Assembly: GCA_933822405.4 (NCBI GenBank)
Contig: CAKOGP040000213.1
Span: 1 to 64,000 of the forward strand
Direction of reading: 5' to 3'
Length of the DNA stretch: 64,000 nt
Origin: Cylindrotheca closterium
Lineage: Eukaryota > Bacillariophyta > Bacillariophyceae > Bacillariales > Bacillariaceae
Part shown: in pieces, positions 1 through 8,953 of the stretch
Position numbering within the stretch: the first letter of the stretch is position 1
How the letters are laid out: each line of letters begins with the position of its first letter
Made by a program: the position numbers and the translations under genes
Notes under the pieces: model-generated
What the model saw: only the letters and a program-made list of their open reading frames with translations
What the model was told of the DNA's origin: nothing
Databases searched by the model: none

Positions 1-728
1 GGGCTAGAAAGTCGCAGGACAAATCTTCAATTCAGAAACCAGAAGAGTAGACATGTATTCCGGTAGATTCCAACTGTATGATAACTAGTTTGCTCCCAGA
101 TGTTCCTGCAAGATGGGATTTCGAAATAGAAAAAAGCTACTTCAATCATCACGTAACGAGACCCAAACGCCGTCGTATAGTAGTTCGATCGTAGTCACTA
201 AATGCAGGTGCAGGGTCCCATATTCAAAATCGAGACCCACATGCCGTCTTATAGTTCGATCGTTGCCACCAAGTGCAGATGCAGGGTCCCATATTCAAAA
301 TTGGCGGTGCCATGGATGACACCATTTTCGTTCCACAAGACAACGGCTAAGTTGTATTTTTCGGTTGGGTTAGTACGTGGCAATTAGCCCAATGATACTT
401 GTCTACGTTATCCTCACCACACCTACTTAAAAACAGCCACTGAAGAAGATTTTCATACTCCTTGTTTGGTGAAGAAACTAGTAACTTTACTAACTTGGAT
501 ACGCCTTAATTACTTCTAGAGCTCTCGTCTAGTAGTATAGACGACTGTCACCAGTAAAGCATAGACGCCTTTCGGCGTCTTGCTCGCTCGTCAGTCCAAT
601 CGAACACAGAATTTCCCGCTTGTTGTTCCAATCTGCATAACAATAGAGACATGGCAGTCCTACACATCAACAATTGAAAATTGATTTTAAAAGTTATGAA
701 GTAGATGCTATATCACTCGCGTTGGTAT
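1..728. other. Spacer left of the gelsolin cluster, with a direct repeat
   Basis: No convincing gene. A roughly 70-bp unit beginning GAGACCC and ending in CCCATATTCAAAA occurs twice in tandem (about 159-230 and 232-300). Related text recurs in the spacers upstream of gelsolin copies 1 and 2 (about 2463-2530 and 4808-4880), and the stretch CGTTCCACAAGACAAC occurs both at about 330 and at about 4907. Just before the gelsolin stop, ACACATCAACAATTGAAAA is shared with the spacer at about 5271. The spacer therefore looks like part of the duplicated gelsolin unit and implies a further copy to the left of the window (inference). Confidence 0.6.
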
Positions 729-2233
729 TTACATTCCGAAGGAAGCCTTAAACGAAGGAGATTCCTTTCCACTCTTGACAATCGTTACGGGCAAGTCGGC
801 GACACGAGGTTCCATCTGCGCGTAACGGTCAGCAGCTCCCATGGCAGCAATCTTTTCGGACGTATCAGCATCCCTTCCGATCCAGACATAGACCTCCCAT
901 CCAGAATCCATCAGAAACACATCGTCCTCGTTTAATATATCCTTTTCAAGGACGGGGACAGGCTTTCCTGGAAATTGATGCAAAGAACCCTCGGCAACTT
1001 GCTTCAACTCTGTGTCGGGGTTTGCATCGACACGGAACAGAAGTGGCTTGAACTCAGTGATGGGTTCGACGGCTTCTTCGGCGGGAGCAATCTCGCCTTC
1101 GCCAAGGTAATCCCAAAAGTCGCCGACATCTTCGTCACCGTCACCTTGGTCAATCACCTTGACGCTTCCAAGGGTACACATGCCTTCTGCCCATAGATTA
1201 GACTTTGCTTTTTCCATTGGCTTGGACTACAGGGATATAACGTGGAACAGAGGTGAGTTAGTACGAGAATCTTCGAATAGGTATTCATTTTTCAGGACCG
1301 GTTGATGACGACAACAAATTGACTTACATCCTTTCCATTCCAGCACCAGACATGGCCCTTACCCCCGTACAGGATGAAGGAGTCACCCTCATTTAAAGAA
1401 CTCTTGCTAAGTGGCATTTGAGTCATAGCGATTTGTTTTCCAGATGACTTGACACGGAAGAGAACTGGCTTTTCGACAGTCGGTTCGACGTGGTTGAATC
1501 CACTTTCGACACCACCGTCATGGTATCGAAGAGAGTCGAAATATGATCGGAACTCGGCAGATTCCTTTCCTTGAATTTGACGATGTTGGACTGGAGCTCC
1601 ACCAAGGAAATCGTCGGCTTCGACCATCTGGGAAATTGGAGAGAATTGAGTGAGCAATTGTGAACACAGGCAACGCTAAAAATGAGCAATCAGAATTTTG
1701 AATTTCAATTACATACCTTGTAGGCGGCAGTACCGTACTCGTCTTGAGTACTGTCCTCACCAATCCAGATGTGGATATCGTGTTTCAGGGCGTCACTGTC
1801 GTCCTCCTTGTAGGTGTTCATGACTGTGAAAAAATGCAATGGCGGTGATGAGTGTTTTCTGTTGCAACGCACTGCATTGTAATAGAACAAGACAAAACAA
1901 GACTCACCAATGTAGGAATCTCCCTTGAAGAATTCACCGTATTGCTCTTTAGGCCAGGGCTTGACTGTGAACTTTTCAATCCGCCAGACGCGAAGTTCAG
2001 GTGTTTCTCCCATGCCTTCCCAGGCATCTTCTCCTTGGGCAGCAGCTTCCTTGCACTTGTGATCAATATCCGACCCGACTGTTGTGGAAAAAATGCAGCA
2101 ATGTGAGCAAGATTGAAGAGCGAAGAATGTGCAGTTACGGCAACAATCCCCTTCATTGGACTGATGACTGCACAAGTTGTAACTTACTCAGAGATAGGTT
2201 GGTATCCTTCCACGAAAGTTTTTGTTGACACAT
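729..2233 (-). CDS. Gelsolin/severin-like actin-binding protein, tandem copy 1 (5 exons)
   Basis: Predicted 373-residue actin filament severing/capping protein of the three-repeat gelsolin type (severin, fragmin, CapG length); cytoplasmic, no signal peptide. Exons by frame and splice consensus: 2233-2188, 2088-1918, 1823-1717, 1627-1328 and 1226-729. The joined N-terminus reads WKDTNLSLIGSDID, then VWRIEKFTVKPWPKEQYG and GDSYIV, which are hallmark gelsolin-repeat-1 sequences; repeat 2 contains ESGFNHVEPTVEKPVLFRVK and repeat 3 contains LNEDDVFLMDSGWEVYVWIG, the core gelsolin-fold strand with its calcium-site acidic residues. The start ATG (MCQQKLSWKD) sits in a 46-nt first exon too short to stand out as an ORF. 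Exon lengths (46, 171, 107, 300 and 498 nt) are identical in all three copies. The gene is intact, with no frameshift. Whether severing is calcium dependent cannot be told from sequence. Confidence 0.9.
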
Positions 2234-2984
2234 GATTGTAGGTTGATTAGAAGTTGGTATTGTTTGAGTGGTTGTATTTGAGTGAAATCAAATTTTATGG
2301 TGAAAGGGCGTTCGAGCCAAGACTAAGATGATTCTTGTTTATTTCACTGTATCGTATCTTCGAATCAAGACCGACGATGATTCTGATCATCCTTCTTGTC
2401 GGCTCAAATCAAATCGTGGGTATCCAAAATCACAAAAAAAGTTCGATTTGTAAGGCGTAAAAGAGACCCAAACGGCATATGGCAGCTCGATCTTACGCCA
2501 GTGTGGAATCATCGCTGCAGGTGCAAGAGTAGAGAGGAAATATCATTGGTGTCACTACTGTTCCGCACAATAAGCCATCGAGATGGCTTTCGTTTTTTGG
2601 GAGGGCGAGATATGTCGTTAAGGAGTCGATCGAGTCGAACATCAGTATCAGTACCATAGTAGTCACAGTATGAAAACTGTGCCATTTACAACACCATCTT
2701 GTGGTGTTGGCGTCCTACTCCAGCGATGCGTAATAGTTGCCGTCGTCATCATAATCCGCACTTCATACGACTTGTCCAACAGGAATGGCTCAAAAATCAA
2801 CAAAGCTCCTATACCATGGAGACTGTTAAGAATACGCCATCATCTAACAGGGAGTATTCAATGACAAAGATTTTTTCACTTTTAGCTTGTTCCAATCTAC
2901 AACAAAATGATAAGATATGGCAGTGCTTAAAATCAATCAATGAAAACTGTTCTGGTTATAGATTACAAGACTTGCGTACGGTAT
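2234..2984. other. Spacer between gelsolin copies 1 and 2
   Basis: About 750 bp holding the promoter of copy 1 (minus strand) and the downstream flank of copy 2. It shares blocks with the 4533-5328 spacer: TCGAATCAAGACCGACG, AAAGAGACCCAA, a GCCAGT-TGGAATCAT block and GGTGCAAG. No gene is supported. Confidence 0.6.
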
Positions 2985-4532
2985 TTACATTCCGAAGCAA
3001 GACTTGAACGAAGGAGATTCCTTTCCGCTCTTAACAATGGTAATGGGCAAATCGGCGATGCGAGGTTCCATCTGTGCGTAACGGTCAGCAGCTCCCATGG
3101 CAGCAATCTTTTCGGACGTATCAGCATCCCTTCCGATCCAGACAAATACCTCCCATCCAGAATCCATCAGAAACACATCGTCCTCGTTTAATATATCCTT
3201 TTCAAGGACGGGGACAGGCTTTCCTGGAAATTGATGCAAACAACCCTCAGCAACTTGCTTTAACTCAATGTCGGGGTTTGCATCGACACGGAACAGAAGT
3301 GGCTTGAACTCAGTGATGGGTTCGACGGTTGCTTCAGCGGGAGCAATCTCGCCTTCTCCAAGGTACTCCCAAAAGTCGCCGACATCTTCGTCACCGTCAC
3401 CTTGGTCAATCACCTTGACACTTCCAAGGGTACACATGCCCCCTGCCCATACATTTGCCTTGGCCTTTTCCAATGGCTTGGACTATAGGGATATAACGTG
3501 GAACAGAGGTGAGTTAGTACGAGAATCTTCGAATAGGTATTCATTTTTCAGGACCATGATGATGACGAGAAATTGACTTACATCCTTTCCATTCCAGCAC
3601 CAGACATGATCCTTGCCCCCGTACAGGATAAAGGAGTCGCCCTCGTTCAAAGAACTCTTGCTAAGTGGCATTTGAGTCATAGCGATTTGTTTTCCAGACG
3701 CCTTGACACGGAAGAGAACTGGCTTTTCGACAGTCGGTTCGACGTGGTTGAATCCACTTTCGACGCCGCCGTCATGGTATCGGAGAGAGTCGAAGTATGA
3801 TCGGAACTCCTCCGATTCCTTTCCTTGAATTTGACGATGTTGGACTAAAGCTCCACCAAGGAAATCGTCGGCTTCGACCATCTGGGAAATTGGAGAGAAT
3901 TAAGTGAGCAAATGTAAATACAAGCAATGCTGAAAGCGAAATAAGCAGAAGTTGAATGTTCAATCACATACCTTGTAGGCGGCAGTACCGTACTCGTCTT
4001 GAGTACTGTCCTCACCAATCCAGATGTGGATATCATGTTTCAGGGCATCACTGTCGTCCTCTTTGTAGGTGTTCATGACTGTGAAAAAATGCAATGGCGG
4101 TGATGAGTGTTTTCTGTTGCAACGCACTGCATTGTAATAGAACAAGACAAGACAAGACAAGACTCACCAATGTAGGAATCCCCCTTGAAGAATTCACCGT
4201 ATTGCTCTTTTGGCCAAGGCTTGACTGTGAACTTTTCAATCCGCCAGACGCGAAGTTCAGGTGATTCTCCAATTCCTTCCCAGGCATCTTCTCCTTGAGC
4301 AGCAGCTTCCTTGCACTTGTGATCAATATCCGACCCGACTGTTGTGGAAAAAATGGACCAATGTGAGCAAGATTGAAGAGCGATGAATGTGCATTTGCGA
4401 CAAAGATACTTTTTTATGTGAAAGATACCTTGTCATACACGACAACATCATGATTCTGTCTGATGACTGCACAAGTTGTAACTTACTCAGAGATAGGTTG
4501 GTATCCTTCCACGAAATTTTTTGTTGACACAT
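2985..4532 (-). CDS. Gelsolin/severin-like actin-binding protein, tandem copy 2 (5 exons)
   Basis: Second intact member of the tandem array and the closest relative of copy 1. First exon starts at 4532 (MCQQKISWKDTNLSL). Exon 4 is 3881-3582 and exon 5 about 3482-2985; the lengths match copy 1. The same three gelsolin repeats are seen: VEPTVEKPVLFRVK in repeat 2 and NEDDVFLMDSGWEVFVWIG in repeat 3. Differences from copy 1 are scattered substitutions (for example APVQHRQ to ALVQHRQ, and SFKASFGM to SFKSCFGM). The last intron, with GATATAACGTGGAACAGAGG, is almost identical in copies 1 and 2, pointing to recent duplication or gene conversion between them. Confidence 0.9.
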
Positions 4533-5328
4533 GATTGTAGGTTGATTTTAAAAGTTGGTAGTGTTTGAGTGTTTGTGTTTTGTTTGGGTAAAATCAAATT
4601 TTATGAGAAGTGGTAATACTCGAATATTGTAGCTTTGACCAAGACTGAAAGTAATTCTTGTTTGTATCATTGTATCGTATCTTCGAATCAAGACCGACGT
4701 GATTCATTCCTTCTTGTCAGCTCAGAATCAAATCGTGGGTATACGAATCCAAAATCACAAAAAGATACAGTAAGGCATGACAGATTGATTTGATTTTTGA
4801 GGCGGAAAGAGACCCAATAAATGCCGTGGCAGTTCGATCGCCGCCAGTATGGAATCATGAGTGCAGGTGCAAGGGGCACAGAGGAAGTATCATTGGGGTT
4901 CCTCTTTCGTTCCACAAGACAACAGTACAGGATAGATTTCGGTTTGTGATTGGTACGCTGTAATTGAGTCGATCGAGTCGACGAGTTGAACAATTTCTAT
5001 GTCGTCGCATATGATTTTGTATTTTGAATGTCAGGCACTGTATGCTGTATTTACAATGTTGGCATCCTGTCATGCGCAGTTGCCGTCGTCATCATAATTC
5101 GTACTTCATGCGAATGACCAACGGTAGTAGCTCAAAAATCAGCGAAGATAAGGATACCATGGAGACTGTTGAGTACACGCAAATCATCCACCATGGAGAG
5201 TATTCAACGAAACACAACTTTTTACAACTGGTTCCGATCTACAACAAAACTGAGATGGACAGTTTTCTCAACACATCAACAATTGAAAACTACTTTAGTT
5301 ACAACACCACAGCACAATCATATGCTGT
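4533..5328. other. Spacer between gelsolin copies 2 and 3
   Basis: About 800 bp, homologous in patches to the other two gelsolin spacers. It carries the upstream region of copy 2 and the downstream flank of copy 3. No gene is supported here. Confidence 0.6.
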
Positions 5329-6941
5329 TTACATTCCGAAGTAAGACTTGAACAAAGGAGATTCCTTTCCACTCTTGACAATCGTTACGGGCAAGTCGGC
5401 GGCACGAGGTTCCATCTCGGCGTAACGATCAGCAGCTCCCATGGCGGCAATCTTTTCTGAAGTGTCAGCAGCCTTTCCAATCCAGACGAAGATTTCCCAT
5501 CCAGAATCCATGAGGAACACATCGTCCTCGTTCAACGATCCCTTGTCAAGGACGCGGACAAGCTTTCCAGGGCGTTGCTTGAAGCAACCCTTGGCAACTT
5601 CCTTCAGCTTGGTCTTGGGGTTTCCATCGACACGAAATAGAATGGGCTTGAACTCAGTGACGGGCTCGTCGGCTGCTTCGGCAGAAGCAATTTCGCCGGA
5701 TGAAAGGTATGCCCAGAAGTCAGGGTGCTCGTCGTCACCATCGCCTTGGTCTAGCACCGTGGCGGTTCCAAGGGTGCACATGTTCTCGGCCCATTGGTTG
5801 CACTTGGCCTTTTCCAATGGCTTGGCCTGTATCGATATACACGTAGGTGGAACAGAAGGAAATACACAAGAGGTGTGTCAGTACCGCAAAACTTTCATCA
5901 TCAGACTGCCAAACGACGGATTCGTCATGACCACAACGACGACGTCACAAGAAAGCACAGTAACTTACAGCCTTTCCATTCCAGCACCAGACATTGGCCT
6001 TATCTCCGTACAAGATGAAGGAGTCGCCCTCGTTCAACGAACTCTTGGAAAGTTCCATTTGAGTCATAAGCATATTCTTTCCAGAAGACTTGACACGGAA
6101 AAGAACTGGCTTTTCAACCGTTGGTTCGACGTGATTGAACCCACTTTCGACACCACCGTCCATGTATTGGAGAGATTCGAAATATGATTGGAATTCGGCA
6201 GATTCCTTTCCTTGAACTTGACGATGTTGGACTGGAGCTCCACCGAGGAAGTCGTCAGCTTCGACCATCTGCAAATTGGCGAAGAATAGTTGTCAGGTGA
6301 GCAAAACACGGACAAAGAAATGCTTTTTGAAGTTGAATTGTCGATTTCATACCTTGTAAGCGGCGGTACCGTACTCGTCTTGGGTACTGTCCTCACCAAT
6401 CCAAATGTGGATATCGTGCTTCAGCGCATCACTGTCATCCTCCTTGTAGGTTTTCATGACTGCCAAAATCGGAAGCGCAATGATAATGAGATGATGACTT
6501 ACTTGGTTATCAGATATAGAAAATGTTTTCTATTGCACAGCATTTCATTTCATTTCATTGCTACACGACAAGAGAAGACTCACCAATGTAGGAATCTCCC
6601 TTGAAGAATTCACCGTATTGTTCCTTAGGCCATGGCTTGACTGTGAACTTTTCAATGCGCCAAACCTTAAGTTCAGGTGTTTCTCCCATGCCTTCCCAGG
6701 CATCTTCTCCTTGGGCAGCAGCTTCCTTGCACTTGTGATCAATATCCGACCCGACTGTTGTGGAAAAGAAACCGCAGTAAGATGAGCCAGATTGGCGAGC
6801 GATGAAGGTGCAACAAAGGAGAACACTTTGTGAGAAAGATGATGCTTCGCCAAATATGATACGATCGGACGACGATGACACCTAGGATATCTTACTCAAA
6901 GCCAGGTTGGTATCCTTCCAAGACATCTTTTCTTCAGCCAT
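5329..6941 (-). CDS. Gelsolin/severin-like actin-binding protein, tandem copy 3 (5 exons)
   Basis: Most diverged member of the array but the same 373-residue, three-repeat gelsolin architecture. Exons: 6941-6896, 6754-6584, 6459-6353, 6268-5969 and 5826-5329. The first exon starts MAEEKMSWKDTNLALI, which continues into exon 2 as GSDIDHKC, so the tiny first exon is needed to complete the family N-terminus. Repeat 2 reads VEPTVEKPVLFRVKSSGKN and repeat 3 NEDDVFLMDSGWEIFVWIG. The third segment differs most from copies 1 and 2 (HPDFWAYLSSGEIASAEAAD against VGDFWDYLGEGEIAPAE), so the array probably grew by duplication of copy 1/2 after copy 3 had separated. The start lies 446 bp from the divergent prolyl hydroxylase gene. 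Confidence 0.9.
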
Positions 6942-7387
6942 GTTGATGAGTAAGTTAGTGTTCTTTGATTGGTAAAGTATTGAAATGTAGCTTCTACACA
7001 AGACTGTAGATGCTAATGAATATATTGTGGAGTGGTCACTTGACAACTCACTCTTCGGATCGTGTCGAATCGTATCCAAAAGGCGCAAAAGATTTGGCCG
7101 ATTGTGATTCGATGGTCCGTTGGCTTCCGAAAAAGGTGCGTGCCGAGCCAGTACTTAAGTGGACGGCGATGACCGCTATTTTCGAATATAAAACACTAAA
7201 ACATGCAGTCTCAAAACACGATTACTACAGAGTGAGGCTGCGGCAAGACGGGCTCGCAGATCGCAGATTTTTCAGGTGGAAATGACGGAATATGCATGGG
7301 TACCGGTAAATATGTAAGCACTCGCGCTAACCATACTGTATAGTAGACGCTGATTATTCGAAAAGCAGGAGTTATCCTTCCTAACGC
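6942..7387. promoter_or_regulatory. Divergent intergenic region, gelsolin copy 3 / prolyl 4-hydroxylase
   Basis: 446 bp lies between two divergent start codons and must hold both promoters if the gene models are right. It contains one TACCGGTA palindrome (about 7303), a motif frequent in other spacers of this window. No core promoter element can be assigned with confidence. Confidence 0.4.
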
Positions 7388-8856
7388 ATGTCTCGTGTTC
7401 TAGCCCTATTCCCCTTCTTGCTATATGCGGACTGTTTTCAAGTAACAGCTGCTGCTGATGTTTGCCATGCAGAAGGAGTTTGCTTCGCATCTGAATCAGA
7501 AGCTCACGACCATTACTCCAATGGCGTCATTATTCCTATTGACTTTGGAGAGGATCAGTCGATTGCTGGTCAAGACTGGAAGAAATCTTTAGAGAATCTG
7601 GAAAAGGCGCAGAAATACATAAAAGAAGTAGTCAGTGGCCCGGAATTTGATGGGGTTCGCAACGGATGTCAAATCCGAAACCCACTTTGCAGTTTCTGGG
7701 CCGCCATTGGTCAGTTCAGATGGTCATTCGCTCTTTCTGGTTCTATCACACCCGCCTCTCATGCTGTTCGTCGCCCCTCCTGGATACTAAACTGCACGTT
7801 GAAGGTGAATGTGAAGTAAATCCCTCTTACATGAAGATGCAATGCGCCCCGAGCTGCCAAACTTGTGACCAGCTTTCATTTGAAAAAAGGTGCCCTTATG
7901 ACAAAGATGCTCCCACAGCATTGAACCCCGGAGACTTGAACAAAATGTTCGAAAGCATTGTTGCCAAAGATAGCAACGAAGGAAGACTCACAATTATCTC
8001 TCAACCACCTTCTGGGCCTTGGATTGTTACATTGGATGATTTTTTGACCCCTGCTGAGTGTGAGAGGCTCATTCATCTTGGAGGTCAGCAGGGATATGAA
8101 AGATCGAAGGACGTCGGTAAAGAGAAATTCGACGGTACTTATGACAGTGTGGAATCCAAAAGTCGCACAAGCAGTAATGCATGGTGCGTGGAGAAGTGCT
8201 ACGAAGACGATGTAACAATGAATGTGCTTTCAAGGATTCAGAATTTGACCGGAGTGTATGTTGTAGAAACCTCAACTCTTGTGCTGACGCAAAAAAAAAA
8301 TGGAAACCTGACACTTTTCAATTTTTGTTGCTTTCAGGCCGGAGGAAAACTATGAATATCTGCAGCTGTTGGAGTATCAAGAAACTCAATTCTACGGTAG
8401 CCATCACGGTGAGAAACATTTTGATTAGTTAGTATTCTGAAGGTAAATAATTCTCACCTTTCCCACTGCTGTGCTGTGCTGCACTTCGAAGACTATATCG
8501 AGCACCACACTCAACGCGCTCAAGGCGTTCGGATTCTGACAGTATTCTTGTACTTGAATGATGTCGAAGCAGGCGGTGGCACAAGGTTCACTGATCTAGA
8601 TATCACAGTTGCTCCCAAGACAGGACGGGTATTGATATGGCCTTGTAAGTTTTGCAGCAATCTATATGGAATTGATTTCTACATTGCCCGCTCAGTTGTC
8701 ATGATTTGTTTAGCAACCTTGGACGCCAGACCAAACGACAAAGATCGAAGGACCCATCACGAAGCAATGCCTGTAATAAAGGGAATCAAGTATGGTGCAA
8801 ATGCATGGATTCACCAACGAAACTTCAAAGAACCTCATGCGAAAGCTTGTGTATAA
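7388..8856 (+). CDS. Secreted prolyl 4-hydroxylase (2OG-Fe(II) oxygenase) with ShK domain, 5 exons
   Basis: Predicted 379-residue ER/secretory prolyl 4-hydroxylase, which hydroxylates proline using iron, O2 and 2-oxoglutarate. Exons 7388-7709, 7805-8255, 8338-8408, 8492-8644 and 8714-8856 join in frame. The N-terminus is hydrophobic (signal peptide, about 1-22). Joining exons 1 and 2 completes a ShK/SXC-type Cys domain: CSFWAAIGECEVNPSYM, then CAPSCQTCD. The catalytic domain begins near PWIVTLDDFLTPAECERLI. The iron triad is His280-x-Asp282 (HHDYIEHH) and His348 (HHEAMPV), and Lys358 (GIKYGANAW) is the expected 2-oxoglutarate-binding lysine. The fourth exon gives LYLNDVEAGGGTRF, typical of the family. 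Substrate is unknown; Hyp-rich wall or surface glycoproteins are a reasonable guess for a diatom. Confidence 0.9.
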
Positions 8857-8953
8857 CACAACCAATATAATACAACTTGCACTACCTAAAGACTCAAGTT
8901 TGTGATACGCTTTGCTTCACCTTTGCAGCATTTGCCAAAACTGACTTGTGCAA

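Noticed and set aside
5441..6187. 248-codon plus-strand ORF over gelsolin copy 3
   Set aside because: Antisense of two gelsolin exons, and it crosses their intron.
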